A stretch of DNA of 46,250 nucleotides from a virus. The stretch is from IMG/VR virus record IMGVR_UViG_3300036766_001071, positions 1 through 46,250 of that record. One strand, 5' to 3'. A program made the position numbers and the translations under genes. Positions 12,287 to 20,907 of the stretch are shown here, piece after piece (position 1 is the first letter of the stretch; every line of letters starts with the position of its first letter). The notes beneath the pieces were generated by a model. That model was not told the DNA's origin, made no database searches, and was given only the letters and a program-made list of their open reading frames with translations.

Positions 12287-12790
12287 GTGCCCCGAGGTAA
12301 GCAGTCCAAGCCGCTGCCGGCGGCCAAGCGGCCCAAGCCCGCGACCAAGAAAACCGTCCGCCGCGCCCGCGTGGCCGAGGGCATCGTCGCCGGCGTCAAG
12401 GTGCGCGACCTGGCCGCGCGCGAGCGCGTCTCGACGCGGACCATTCAGACCGATGCGGCCTCGCTCGAAGTGCAGCTCCGCATCGCGCTCGAGCTCGACC
12501 GCCGCGCGCCGCGCCTCGGCACGCTGCTCGATGAGGCGCTCGATTGCATTCAGGCTGCCATGCAGGCAGCGAAACACGCCACTGTCACGACGGCGCCGGG
12601 AATCGCCAGCGTCGTCGAAGTTGGACCCGACCACTACGCACGCCTGGCGGCGGTGCGCGAGCTGGGCAAGTACTTCGTGCTTGGCCGCAGCATCCCCAAA
12701 GCCAAAGAGGATGACGACTCCTTCGCGTTGACGATGGAACAGCTCCGCGCCGTCAAACACAAACTGTTGGAGGGCTCCGGTGGATCATGA
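12287..12790 (+). CDS. terS: terminase small subunit (putative)
   Basis: 167 aa from GTG (MPRGKQSKPLPAAKRPKP, basic). Residues about 25-60 form an HTH (RVAEGIVAGVKVRDLAARER, VSTRTIQTDAAS). A helical oligomerisation part follows (RRAPRLGTLLDEALDCIQAA, HYARLAAVRELGKYFVLG). Size, N-terminal HTH, helical core and position just before the large terminase identify the DNA-recognition subunit. No strong Shine-Dalgarno is present at this GTG. Its 3' end overlaps the sigma-like gene. Confidence 0.75.
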   Translation: MPRGKQSKPLPAAKRPKPATKKTVRRARVAEGIVAGVKVRDLAARERVSTRTIQTDAASLEVQLRIALELDRRAPRLGTLLDEALDCIQAAMQAAKHATVTTAPGIASVVEVGPDHYARLAAVRELGKYFVLGRSIPKAKEDDDSFALTMEQLRAVKHKLLEGSGGS

Positions 12791-13334
12791 GCAACGTAAC
12801 GAAATCGTCCTTGGCCATTTGCACGTTCCGAAACTCGTCGCCAAGGTCGTTTGCGCGCGCCTGCCGCGGCGGGTCGATCTGTTCGACGACTTGCACGCGA
12901 GCTGCAACCTCCTGCTAGTGGAGGCTGCCGAAAAGTACGACACGCGCCGGTCGGTGCCGTTCGACAAATGGGCGACGCGCTACTTATTCTGGCGCATCTT
13001 CGACACCGGCCGGCTGAGGCGGCGCGCGCTGCGCGAGGCGCTCCACCTGGGCCTGAGCGAGGTCGCCGACACCGCCGTCGAGCCCGAGCAATACGCCAAC
13101 GCGCAACGATCGCGCCGGTGCCAGGTGATCGAGATCGCCATCGCCCGCGCGGGCCTGAGCAAGCGCGAGGAGGAGATTACGCGGCGGCGCTTCTGGCACG
13201 GCGACACCATCGTCGCCATCTCGCGCGAGCTCGGCATCACGAAGGAGTACACGAGCAAGGTGGGCCGCGCCGCGCTGCGCAAGGTGCGCGCCGCCGAGCC
13301 GCGCCTGGCCGAGCTTGCCGACGATGCCGCGTGA
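12780..13334 (+). CDS. sigma-70-family-like protein inside the terminase operon
   Basis: 184 aa from GTG, with GGAGG six bases upstream. Residues about 33-80 resemble sigma region 2 (DLFDDLHASCNLLLVEAAEK, then FDKWATRYLFWRIFD). Residues about 125-172 resemble region 4 (LSKREEEITRRRFWHGDTIV, ELGITKEYTSKVGRAALRKV), a helix-turn-helix for -35 recognition. It could direct host polymerase to late promoters, or be a DNA-binding cofactor derived from a sigma factor. Location between terS and terL is unusual. It overlaps both neighbours, so it is co-expressed with packaging genes. Confidence 0.75.
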   Translation: MDHEQRNEIVLGHLHVPKLVAKVVCARLPRRVDLFDDLHASCNLLLVEAAEKYDTRRSVPFDKWATRYLFWRIFDTGRLRRRALREALHLGLSEVADTAVEPEQYANAQRSRRCQVIEIAIARAGLSKREEEITRRRFWHGDTIVAISRELGITKEYTSKVGRAALRKVRAAEPRLAELADDAA

Positions 13335-15105
13335 CACGAGCGACCGCCGCGCCGCCCTACGCCTCGCCGAGGTCGAGCGCAGGTTCGCCGACGTGGCGGG
13401 GTTCTGCCGCGAGTCGCTCACCGTGCGTGACAAGCGTGGCTGGGAAGTGCCGCTCGAGCCCGGACCGGCGCAGCTCCGGCTGTTCGACAAGATCCGCGCG
13501 GCGCGCGCGGCGGCGAAGCCGGGCCGCTTCATCTACCTCAAGGCGCGCCAGGTCTGGGTGTCGACGGCGTTCGAGGCGTACCTGTTTCACGAGCTGGCCT
13601 TCCACTCCGGGCAACGCGCCAAAGTAGTCGCGCACGACGAGCAGGCGGCGGCGAACATTACCGGCTACTTCCGCCAGTTCCTGGCCGGCTACAAGCCCTT
13701 CGGGGGCCTGCTGGGCCTCTCCGGCGTGGTCAAAAACAACGATGGCGTGATCGCCTTCGCCAACAACTCCGACGTGTCGATCAACACCGCGCGCACGCTC
13801 ACGACGGGCCGCTCCTTCTCGCTGCGCTACCTGCATCTGTCGGAGTTTCCCTTCTGGCAGCATGCCAAGGTGCTCATGGACGCGTTGATGCAATCGGTTC
13901 CCGACGACCCCGACACGTGCGTGCTCATTGAGGGATCCGCCAACGGGAAGGGCGGCGAGTTCTACCGCCTGTGGCGCGAGGCCTCCGACCCGAAGTCGGG
14001 CTCGGTGTGGACGGCGATTTTCTTTGGCTGGTGGGAGCATCCCGAGTACCGGCGTGCGCTCGACGTTCCGCGCGATGAGTTCATCCAATCGCTCGACGCC
14101 GAGGAGCGCGGTCTCATCGAGCGCTACGCCTGCACGCTCGAACAGCTCGCCTGGCGGCGCTGGTGCATCAAGGCCAACTGCGGCGGCTCGGTCGAGAGCT
14201 TCCATCAGGAATACCCGTCGAACCCGGAGGAAGCCTTCCTCAGCTCCGGACGGCCGCGCTTCTCGCTCGTCCACCTGGGCCGGATGCCGGTGATTGACGC
14301 TCCCTTCGCCGGGCAACTCGAATGGCACACCACGCCTGTCGGCCAGCGCATCGTGCGCGTGCCTTCCGAAAACGGCCCGCTCAAGGTCTGGAAGCAACCG
14401 CAACAGGGCCACCGCTACGTCATCGGCGTCGACCTGGCCGAAGGCATCGACCGCAGCGCGGTCGCGGGCAGGGCCGTGCTCGGCGGGGAGAACCCGGACT
14501 TCTCGGTCGCCTCCGTGCTCGACATCGACTCCGGCGAGCAGGTGGCCGTGCTGCGCGGCCGCATCGACCCCGGCACGTTCGCCGACATGGTGGACTTGCT
14601 CGGCCGCTGGTACAACCTCGCCTACCTGATTCCGGAGGCCAACGGGCCGGGCCTGGCGTTCCTCGCCGTGCTCCAGCGTGTCCACTACCCGATGGGCCGC
14701 GTCTACCACCGCGAGCCCACACCCGACGAGCGCTACTCGACCGAGAACGACACCCTGCTCGACAAACTCGGCTGGAAGACGACCACCGTCACCCGCCCGC
14801 AACTGGTCTCGGCGCTTGATGGAGCGATCCGCGAGCTGGCCATCTTCCTCCACGACGCCGTCACCGTCGACGAGTGCTACTCGTTCATCTACAAGCCGAA
14901 CGGCAAGACCGAAGCGCAGGAAGGCGATCACGACGACTGCGTGATCGCGACCGCGCTGGCCGTCATCGGCATTCGCTCGGCGCCGCCCGACCGGCGCTTG
15001 AGCCAGGTCGCCCGCGACGAGCACAGCCGCGGGCGCCCGGCGCGCGCGCTGGGCCGCTACGGAACCGGCGGCGACCAGCCGAGAGGGACCACGGTGAAGC
15101 TATGA
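13324..15105 (+). CDS. terL: terminase large subunit
   Basis: 593 aa from MPRDTSDRRA. The ATPase half holds FIYLKARQVWVSTAFEAY at about 69-86, where Walker A usually reads RQ-x-G-x-ST; here the glycine is Trp78. A Walker-B-like LRYLHLSEF puts the acidic residue at Glu174. The RNase H-like nuclease half shows VIGVDLAEGID (Asp370), YLIPEANGPG (Glu438) and EGDHDDCVIATALAV (Asp535/537/538), the three acidic metal-ligand clusters. It cuts concatemers and drives packaging through the portal. The ATG overlaps the end of the sigma-like gene; a TTG three codons earlier is possible. Confidence 0.95.
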   Translation: MPRDTSDRRAALRLAEVERRFADVAGFCRESLTVRDKRGWEVPLEPGPAQLRLFDKIRAARAAAKPGRFIYLKARQVWVSTAFEAYLFHELAFHSGQRAKVVAHDEQAAANITGYFRQFLAGYKPFGGLLGLSGVVKNNDGVIAFANNSDVSINTARTLTTGRSFSLRYLHLSEFPFWQHAKVLMDALMQSVPDDPDTCVLIEGSANGKGGEFYRLWREASDPKSGSVWTAIFFGWWEHPEYRRALDVPRDEFIQSLDAEERGLIERYACTLEQLAWRRWCIKANCGGSVESFHQEYPSNPEEAFLSSGRPRFSLVHLGRMPVIDAPFAGQLEWHTTPVGQRIVRVPSENGPLKVWKQPQQGHRYVIGVDLAEGIDRSAVAGRAVLGGENPDFSVASVLDIDSGEQVAVLRGRIDPGTFADMVDLLGRWYNLAYLIPEANGPGLAFLAVLQRVHYPMGRVYHREPTPDERYSTENDTLLDKLGWKTTTVTRPQLVSALDGAIRELAIFLHDAVTVDECYSFIYKPNGKTEAQEGDHDDCVIATALAVIGIRSAPPDRRLSQVARDEHSRGRPARALGRYGTGGDQPRGTTVKL

Positions 15106-15752
15106 CGGACGCCGAGCGCTCCTTCGCCCTCGTGCATGCCGACCAGTCATGCGCCGCGTGCTCTGGCCTCGGAGTGGTCTGGTGCTGGGGTCCGTGGGGA
15201 CACGCCCGCGCGCTCGCGACGTGCGAGTGCGTCTACCGCGCCGTCTTCGACCGCACGCTCGCGCGCTGCGAGCAATTCGGGTGGGCTCTCGCAAGCGGGT
15301 TGATCGTGCCCGTGCGGGCGCACACGCGGCGAGGCGCGCCGGTGTGGGGCATCCGCGCCGCCGAGTTCATCGCCGACGTCTTCGCCGTAGCGCACCGCGC
15401 CGTGTTCGCTCCGGTGGCGCTTGCCAGCGCACGCGACCGCCAGGCCGCGCAGCAAACCGCCGAAGTGCATTGGCGCGTTTTCCTCGCCCACTCGATTGGC
15501 GGGGAACCTTGGGGCAGGTGCGCGGGCAAGCTGGGGCTTTCGAAGGGGAACTTCTTTCACAGCGTCGACCGGGTGAAGCACCTCGTCGGCCAGGCGGCCG
15601 TGCGCACGCGGCCCTGGCCGCTCTATCCATACCGCGCCTACGCGGCGGCGGCGCCCTCGCCCGAGCTTTCGGCCGAGCGGCGGAGGAGCGGGCGGCCGAT
15701 GTTTACGCCCAAGCCCAAGGTCATGCCCAAAGTGATGGCGATGGCCGGTTAA
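15102..15752 (+). CDS. zinc-knuckle plus HTH-like protein, possible late regulator
   Basis: 216 aa, ATG overlapping the terL stop. An N-terminal cysteine cluster (Cys17, 20, 28, 41, 43; CAACSGLG is half of a DnaJ-type zinc motif) is followed by a helical middle part. Near residues 125-165, HWRVFLAHSIGGEPWGRCAG then KLGLSKGNFFHSVDRVKHLV reads like a sigma-region-4 or antiterminator-type HTH. The C-terminus is a Pro/Lys-rich tail (PKPKVMPKVMAMAG). With the sigma-like gene upstream, it is a second candidate transcription factor in the packaging operon. Assignment by pattern only. Confidence 0.6.
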   Translation: MTDAERSFALVHADQSCAACSGLGVVWCWGPWGHARALATCECVYRAVFDRTLARCEQFGWALASGLIVPVRAHTRRGAPVWGIRAAEFIADVFAVAHRAVFAPVALASARDRQAAQQTAEVHWRVFLAHSIGGEPWGRCAGKLGLSKGNFFHSVDRVKHLVGQAAVRTRPWPLYPYRAYAAAAPSPELSAERRRSGRPMFTPKPKVMPKVMAMAG

Positions 15753-15798
15753 GGTTTTCCGGCTCGCGCCGATGAGTGGGCGGCGTGTAGTGGTGGGG

Positions 15799-15849
15799 AA
15801 CCTGGGCGGACGGGACCTTTAGCGTTCGCGCTCGCCCGGGTTTCTTGTT
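15799..15849 (+). terminator. possible weak terminator/attenuator
   Basis: AACCTGGGCG (15799-15808) pairs with CGCCCGGGTT (15833-15842) with one T.G pair, across a 24-base loop. The tail TTTCTTGTT is only moderately T-rich. It lies in the 131-base gap between 15752 and 15884 and may attenuate transcription into the portal genes. Confidence 0.4.
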
Positions 15850-15883
15850 CGCTGCACGCTCGCACCACCGCGCTAAGACGCGC

Positions 15884-16288
15884 ATGGCCAAAAAGACCGC
15901 CGCCAAACCCGTTTCGATTCTCGCGCCTCTGGTTGACGAGTTGGGCGCGCTTGACGAGGACATCCGGAAGCTTCGGCTGTTCGAGAAGCGCGCCGAGATG
16001 ATCAAGGCCGAGATCAAGCGGCACTTCGAGGGGCTCGCGCCCCATGAGGCCGCGACCGTCGAGGGCAAAGCCTTCGCCGTTGACCTGTCGATGATGGGTC
16101 CGCGCCGCGTCTTCGATCCGGCCAAAGTCTACCGCGTCCTGAACGCCCGGCTGTTCGACTGCGCGCAATGGTCGATCGAGAAAGTCTCCGATCTGCTCTC
16201 TTTCACGCAGCGCCGAAAGCTCATCACCATTGAATCCGTCGGTCCGCGCACGATCACCGTGCGCCCGCTCTCCAAGGAGGCCGCATGA
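15884..16288 (+). CDS. hypothetical protein before portal
   Basis: 134 aa starting MAKKTAAKPVSILAPLVDEL. An N-terminal coiled helix (LDEDIRKLRLFEKRAEMIKA) is followed by a beta-rich part (TVEGKAFAVDLSMMGPRRVF and LITIESVGPRTITVRPL). Similar helix-then-strand proteins occur upstream of portal genes in podovirus-like phages, but I know of no function. Its last codons overlap the next start (ATGA). Confidence 0.65.
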   Translation: MAKKTAAKPVSILAPLVDELGALDEDIRKLRLFEKRAEMIKAEIKRHFEGLAPHEAATVEGKAFAVDLSMMGPRRVFDPAKVYRVLNARLFDCAQWSIEKVSDLLSFTQRRKLITIESVGPRTITVRPLSKEAA

Positions 16289-16443
16289 ACACCAATCCAA
16301 AGACCACTATCTGCGGCGCGATCGCCGCGCTGCTGGAAACGGCCACGTACTTCTGGCCGCAGTACGCGGGGCTGGCCCACGCCGCCAGCGCGTTCGCCGT
16401 GGCGCTCGGCCTGGCGCTGGCCTCCGACGCCAAACCCAAATAA
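16285..16443 (+). CDS. 52-aa holin-like membrane protein
   Basis: MNTNPKTTICGAIAALLETA, then TYFWPQYAGLAHAASAFAVA and LGLALASDAKPK. Two short hydrophobic stretches separated by a polar turn, with an Asp-Ala-Lys C-terminus, match the plan of the common phage mini-holin type (KTTIxGxxxA... GLxLAxDAK). The ATG overlaps the previous stop, with AAGGAGG just upstream. This is the best lysis-related candidate in the window; no endolysin gene was found near it. Confidence 0.6.
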   Translation: MNTNPKTTICGAIAALLETATYFWPQYAGLAHAASAFAVALGLALASDAKPK

Positions 16444-16446
16444 CCG

Positions 16447-18663
16447 ATGCCCAATCCCCGCCGCGCCTTCGCTCCGCAGATCGAGCTGCCCAAACCGGAG
16501 CTGACGCGGCTCATCTCGCGCATCGAAGACGACTACCAAGGGGCGATCTGGGATCACGACGCGCGCATGCGACGCTTCACCGCCTACTACGCCCGCTGGC
16601 GCGACCTCGCGAGCGACCCGCCGCTCGGTCAGGAGCGCAAGCCCAACTTCCGCGTGCCGCTGTTGCAGTGGCAGACCTACGCCAAGTGGGCGAAAGAGCT
16701 GGATTCGCTGTTCGGCGAAAACGCCGAGATCGTCGCCGAGGCGGTCGGCCCGTCGGATCACCGCCGCGTCCACAAGGTCGCGCTCTTCGAGAACTGGCGC
16801 GTGTTCACGTCGATGCGCATCGTGCAGCCGGCGGCGCTGTTCAGCTTCCGCAAGATCCTGTTCGGACACACCCACGCCTACGCGCCGTGGGAGCGGCGCA
16901 CCTTCCTGGTACCGATGGATGACGGCTCCTGGGAAGAGCAGGTCGACTACGAGGGACCAGCTTTCGAGCCCTTATGGCCTGACGACTTGATCGTGCCGGC
17001 CGAGGACGCGCACACAATCCAGGACTTCAGCTTCGTTCTTCACAAATTCCGGCTCACTCCCGACCAGCTCCTGCGCGGCGAGGCCATCGGCAAGTTCCAG
17101 GGCATCGACGAAATCTTCGAGGACGTGTTGCGCTACGCCGAGGGCGGCCGCGAGCGCGACTACCAATCCGACACCACCAAGCTGGTCTCCGACGAAGCCG
17201 AGGGCGTGGTGCGCGACTCCCTGTCGACGGTCGGGTCGCTCCGCGTCTGGGCCTGGTACGGACGTTGGCGCCGCCTGTTGGGGAAGCGCGACGCGCGCGT
17301 GGACAACGTGAAGTACCGCGACAAGTTCGAGTCGGATCTGCTCGTCTACTACGTGCCCGACCTGCACCGCATCGTGGGCGTCCAGGACCTGGCCGAGATG
17401 TACCCGACCTCGCCGCGGCGCCGCCCCTTCGTCGAGTCGGCGCTGGTGCGCGACGGGAGCTACTGGGGTCCGTCGTTCGGCGAGCTGCTGGAGCGGATCG
17501 AGCTCGAATGGTCGAACGCGCACAACATGGGCTCGAAGGCGGGCGCGCTCTCGGTCGGCCCGGTGGTTTTCTATAAGCCCGACTCCGGTTTCGACCCCGA
17601 CACGTTCGAGTACGAGCCGAACACTGCCGTTGCCGTCGAGAATCCAGCCGGCATCAACATCGTGCAGTTTCGCGCGGACTTGAACTACCCCGTCATGGTT
17701 GGGCAGGAGATGGGCGCGACCTCTGAGCGCGTGACCGGCGTCACCGACCAAAACCTCGGCCGGCAGAGCGACCGGCCCAACGCACCGCGCACCGCGCGGC
17801 AGTTCATCGGCCTTTTGGAGGAGGGGAACGTCCGGGCGTCGCTCGACGTGAAGATGCTGCGCGAGGACTGGCGCGACATCCTGTCGTGGTTCTGGGCGCT
17901 CGAAACCATGTACGGCTCGCCCAAGACGTTTTTCCGCGTGACCGAGGAGGAGGCGCGCGGGCTGTTCGAGGTGTCGCAGGGCGGCGCCTGGCTCACCTCG
18001 CAGGAGCGGCAGGGCAAATACGATTTCGCGCTCAAGCTGGCCAGCTCGGCGCAGTCGCGCGAGGTGGATAAGGAGCGCCAGCTTCAGCTCTACGGGCTCG
18101 ACATGCAGAATCCGCTGGTGGTCAACAACCCGCGCGCGCTGTGGGTCATCACGCACAAGGTGCACGAGGCGCTCGGCGATCCCAATTTCGCCGATGTGAT
18201 CCCCGAGCCGCCCAACCTCGGCCAGCCGCAGAAACCGAAAGACGAGTGGGTCGCGCTGCTCCAGGGCGAGGACGTGATCGTCCACCCCGAGGACCTCGAC
18301 GAGGATCACCTCAACCAGCACTACCGGCAGCTCTCCGAGTATCAGCAGACGCCGGGCGACGAAGTGGACCAGCAGGCGATGCAAGCGCTCTCGGTGCACA
18401 TCGCCGCGCACCACAAGCAGCTTCAGCAGAAGCGGCTCATGTCGGCGCTCACCAACCAGCTCGTGACGAACCTGGCGCAAAACATCGGAACAGGCCAAGG
18501 CCTCCAACCGGGCGGGATGCCCATGAGCCTGCAGAACCTCCAGCAAACCATCGCCGGGCTCACCGGCGGCAATCCCAACGCGCCGGGCGGCGCACCAGGC
18601 GCGCCAGGCGGGCCGACGATGCCGGGCGCGCCCCCACAACCAGGAGAACCACCATCACCATGA
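16447..18663 (+). CDS. portal protein
   Basis: 738 aa, first ATG three bases after the previous stop. Size, position after terL, and the pattern of an acidic-aromatic N-terminus (SRIEDDYQGAIWDHDARMRR), a central beta-rich crown (VWAWYGRWRRLLGKRDARVD, LLVYYVPDLHRIVGVQDLAE), the helical stem (ERIELEWSNAHNMGSKAGAL) and a helical C-terminus identify a large P22-type portal. It forms the dodecameric ring through which DNA enters and leaves. The last 45 residues are a Gly/Pro-rich tail (NAPGGAPGAPGGPTMPG), probably flexible. Confidence 0.88.
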   Translation: MPNPRRAFAPQIELPKPELTRLISRIEDDYQGAIWDHDARMRRFTAYYARWRDLASDPPLGQERKPNFRVPLLQWQTYAKWAKELDSLFGENAEIVAEAVGPSDHRRVHKVALFENWRVFTSMRIVQPAALFSFRKILFGHTHAYAPWERRTFLVPMDDGSWEEQVDYEGPAFEPLWPDDLIVPAEDAHTIQDFSFVLHKFRLTPDQLLRGEAIGKFQGIDEIFEDVLRYAEGGRERDYQSDTTKLVSDEAEGVVRDSLSTVGSLRVWAWYGRWRRLLGKRDARVDNVKYRDKFESDLLVYYVPDLHRIVGVQDLAEMYPTSPRRRPFVESALVRDGSYWGPSFGELLERIELEWSNAHNMGSKAGALSVGPVVFYKPDSGFDPDTFEYEPNTAVAVENPAGINIVQFRADLNYPVMVGQEMGATSERVTGVTDQNLGRQSDRPNAPRTARQFIGLLEEGNVRASLDVKMLREDWRDILSWFWALETMYGSPKTFFRVTEEEARGLFEVSQGGAWLTSQERQGKYDFALKLASSAQSREVDKERQLQLYGLDMQNPLVVNNPRALWVITHKVHEALGDPNFADVIPEPPNLGQPQKPKDEWVALLQGEDVIVHPEDLDEDHLNQHYRQLSEYQQTPGDEVDQQAMQALSVHIAAHHKQLQQKRLMSALTNQLVTNLAQNIGTGQGLQPGGMPMSLQNLQQTIAGLTGGNPNAPGGAPGAPGGPTMPGAPPQPGEPPSP

Positions 18664-18893
18664 GTAACAACACACCGACCGCACCGAGCGATTCCCCTAA
18701 GCCGCGCTGTCGAGCGAGCAAGCTGATCCGCGAGGCCATCGAGCACGGACGGCTGCGCTTCCTGGCGTTGTCGAACGTGGTCTACCTCGACACCGGCCGC
18801 GGCTGGCGCAAGCTCGGCGGGCTGAAGCCGGGCGTGCCCGCGCGCGAGCAGCTCGACGCGATCGCGGCCGAGTTGGTGGCGGCGCGTGGATGA
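18660..18893 (+). CDS. small hypothetical protein after portal
   Basis: 77 aa, ATG overlapping the portal stop (ATGA). MSNNTPTAPSDSPKPRCRAS precedes a compact domain with KLIREAIEHGRLRFLALSNV and VYLDTGRGWRKLGGLKPG, a beta-hairpin-like end with a final helix. No family recognised. Translational coupling to the portal points to a structural or assembly accessory role. Confidence 0.6.
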   Translation: MSNNTPTAPSDSPKPRCRASKLIREAIEHGRLRFLALSNVVYLDTGRGWRKLGGLKPGVPAREQLDAIAAELVAARG

Positions 18894-19147
18894 ACGTCAA
18901 GACGCGGCCGCCGCGACCACGCTACGACCGGACGGATCTGGAGGAGCTGCGCTCGACAGTGGCCTCGGGCGGCTGGCAGATGTTGCGCGAACGGCTGACG
19001 CAAATGGTCGAGACCGAACGGCTGAACTGCGAGACGGCGGCGGCGCTCGACGAGATGCGGGCGGCCCAGGGGGCGGTTCGAGCGCTGCGGAGGGTGCTCG
19101 AACTTCCCTCGATCCTCGAGCGCGAGATTCGCGCCAAGGAGCGATGA
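18890..19147 (+). CDS. small helical hypothetical protein
   Basis: 85 aa starting MNVKTRPPRPRYDRTDLEEL, nearly all helical and strongly charged (MLRERLTQMVETERLNCETA), ending in a probable coiled coil. Overlaps both neighbours by ATGA. Unknown function. Confidence 0.6.
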   Translation: MNVKTRPPRPRYDRTDLEELRSTVASGGWQMLRERLTQMVETERLNCETAAALDEMRAAQGAVRALRRVLELPSILEREIRAKER

Positions 19148-19497
19148 GTGTTCGCGCGTACTCGTTTCCTGCCGTCCATCGTCTCCGCCTGCCTTGTCGT
19201 CAATGCTCCCGCTATCGGGCCGTCGAGGAGTTTGTCGGCGGTCCGGTTGTCGGCACCTGCCAAGACTGCTACTCCGCCAACGCCGTCGCCATCGCCGAGC
19301 TGCGGGGCATCACCGGATGCTGCGGGTGCAATACAACGTTCGCCGCCATGCGCGAGCGCGAGGGCGCCGCGCGCCTGCGCCTCGTGCCGAAAGACGGGGT
19401 CTGGCAACTCATCTGTGACCGCTGCTTCGACTATTACGCCACCATGCGCCGCGACCTCTACGGGCACACCCCGTTCGGGCGCAAACGAAATCTATGA
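19144..19497 (+). CDS. double zinc-ribbon protein
   Basis: 117 aa with four cysteine clusters: PCRQC (18/21), GTCQDC (39/42), GCCGC (59/60/62) and CDRC (91/94). These look like two zinc ribbons, each formed by paired knuckles. Between them lie helices; the C-terminus is basic (RRDLYGHTPFGRKRNL). Zinc ribbons in phages bind nucleic acids or mediate protein contacts; the specific role is unknown. ATGA overlap with the preceding gene. Confidence 0.7.
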   Translation: MSVRAYSFPAVHRLRLPCRQCSRYRAVEEFVGGPVVGTCQDCYSANAVAIAELRGITGCCGCNTTFAAMREREGAARLRLVPKDGVWQLICDRCFDYYATMRRDLYGHTPFGRKRNL

Positions 19498-19511
19498 AGG
19501 AGGACGGCGAC

Positions 19512-20015
19512 ATGCCCCCAATTGAGGACTTGATCGACTACGAGGGGATTCTGTTTGATCCCTTGACCGGGAAGACGTATTTCCGCCAGTTCGACTACCT
19601 ACCGATCACGGAAACTCCGTTCCGTTTCGAGCGCGCCTCCTGGGACGGCCCATGGTGGGCGGCGCCGGTCATCGGCATTTTCAACATCTGGGGCGGCCGT
19701 GTCAGGGGCGCTCTGAACCCGCTCGGCTTCGCCGCGCATGACACTGCTATCAACGTGCTGGGGATGTGCCGCGCCGCTCGCGCCAACAACGGCACGTTGG
19801 GCTGGTCGTGCGAGCTCGACGAGACGGAAAAGAACCTGGGGCCGTTCACGCGCACCATCGAGCGCCTCATCGTCGTGCGCCGCGCCGACGGCAACCCGGT
19901 CGAATCGTTCTCCTGCGGACGGCTCGCCACGAGCGCCATCCGCATCGGCACGAGGAACGCGATGGAGAACTGGCTCGCCGAAGTCCGCCTGGCGCTGAGC
20001 AAAGGAGCCCAATGA
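19512..20015 (+). CDS. hypothetical protein in head operon
   Basis: 167 aa from MPPIEDLIDYEGILFDP, chosen because AAGGAGG lies eight bases upstream; an ATG six codons earlier overlaps the previous stop. WDGPWWAAPVIGIFNIWGGR is an aromatic stretch, followed by a mixed alpha/beta body (LDETEKNLGPFTRTIERLIV). No family recognised. Position between portal and scaffold suggests a head-associated protein. Confidence 0.6.
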   Translation: MPPIEDLIDYEGILFDPLTGKTYFRQFDYLPITETPFRFERASWDGPWWAAPVIGIFNIWGGRVRGALNPLGFAAHDTAINVLGMCRAARANNGTLGWSCELDETEKNLGPFTRTIERLIVVRRADGNPVESFSCGRLATSAIRIGTRNAMENWLAEVRLALSKGAQ

Positions 20016-20902
20016 TGAACGACACAGAGACGATGATCGATCCCGGCGAAGCCACTTTCTTGCGCGGACCCGGGGAACCGCTGCCGGGCGAGGATGTGGA
20101 GAACGCCGCGCCCAAGGAGCCGGAAAAGAAAGAAGCCCCGGCCGAGCCCGAATGGAAGAAGGAACTTTCGGACGTTCGCAAGTCCTTCGAGCGCGAGTTG
20201 AAGAACGAGCGGGAAGCACGCAAGGAAGCCGAGCACGAGGCGCGCGAGTGGCACGCGCGGGCGACGTCCGGCAAGGGCAAAGAGGAAGCCGGGCCTGCCG
20301 AGCCGCTCGACCTGGTGGACGCGCTCAGCTCCGGCGACGACAAGCAGGTGCGACAGGCCCTCAAGCAACGCGGCTTCGTCCCGGCCGACGAGATCGAGGC
20401 GCTGGTCGAGCGCAAGGTCCACGGGGCGCGCGGCGCGGCTACCCGCGAGGCGCAACTGGTCGGCGACTATCCCGATCTCAAAGACGAGGATTCGGAACTC
20501 TATAAGGCGACGGCCCAAGCCTACAAGGAACTCGACAAGGCGGGCGTGAAGGGCGACATGCTGCTCGACCTGGCTGCCGATCGCGCCGCCGCCCGGCTGG
20601 GCATCCAACGCGGGACCGCCACCGCGAAGTCGCGCCGCCGCTCCGACGACGACGAGCCCGAGCCACGGCGCCGCGCCCGCGAACGCGACGACGAGGGTGA
20701 GCCGGAAACCGAGGCCGAGCGCGTCGAGCGGGTCGCCGCGCAGTCGGGCGTGCGGAGCAAGGCGCGCGCCTCCACCGTGCGCGACGACGATCTCACGATC
20801 GAACAGAAGATGATCGCGCGCAAGTTCGGCATCAGTGAGGATGCCTACCGCAAGCGCGCGGCGCGCGGCGTGTCCATCTCCGGAATTCCACGCCCGAGGT
20901 AA
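20012..20902 (+). CDS. scaffolding-like protein
   Basis: 296 aa, AAGGAG upstream. Acidic, coiled-coil-rich N-half (KKELSDVRKSFERELKNERE, ARKEAEHEAREWHARATSG), low-complexity charged segments (RRRSDDDEPEPRRRARERDD) and a final small basic helical domain (DDLTIEQKMIARKFGISEDA). Charge pattern, coiled coil and location between portal and major capsid match phage scaffolding proteins, which template procapsid assembly and then leave. Sequence-level family identity is not visible. Confidence 0.65.
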   Translation: MMNDTETMIDPGEATFLRGPGEPLPGEDVENAAPKEPEKKEAPAEPEWKKELSDVRKSFERELKNEREARKEAEHEAREWHARATSGKGKEEAGPAEPLDLVDALSSGDDKQVRQALKQRGFVPADEIEALVERKVHGARGAATREAQLVGDYPDLKDEDSELYKATAQAYKELDKAGVKGDMLLDLAADRAAARLGIQRGTATAKSRRRSDDDEPEPRRRARERDDEGEPETEAERVERVAAQSGVRSKARASTVRDDDLTIEQKMIARKFGISEDAYRKRAARGVSISGIPRPR

Positions 20903-20907
20903 ACCGG

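Noticed and set aside
12276-12731. Alternative ATG frame overlapping the small terminase
   Set aside because: MKPTCPEVSSPSRCRRPSGP is Pro/Ser/Arg/Cys-rich and lacks structure, whereas the GTG frame has an HTH and couples to the next gene.
13357-15024. Long minus-strand open frame opposite terL
   Set aside because: GC-rich genes with G/C third positions create stop-poor antisense frames. Its product is Val/Arg/Glu/His-biased with no recognisable motif, while terL has all expected motifs.
16972-18639. Minus-strand open frame opposite portal
   Set aside because: Same antisense artefact: low-complexity Arg/Leu/His/Val composition and no start signal.
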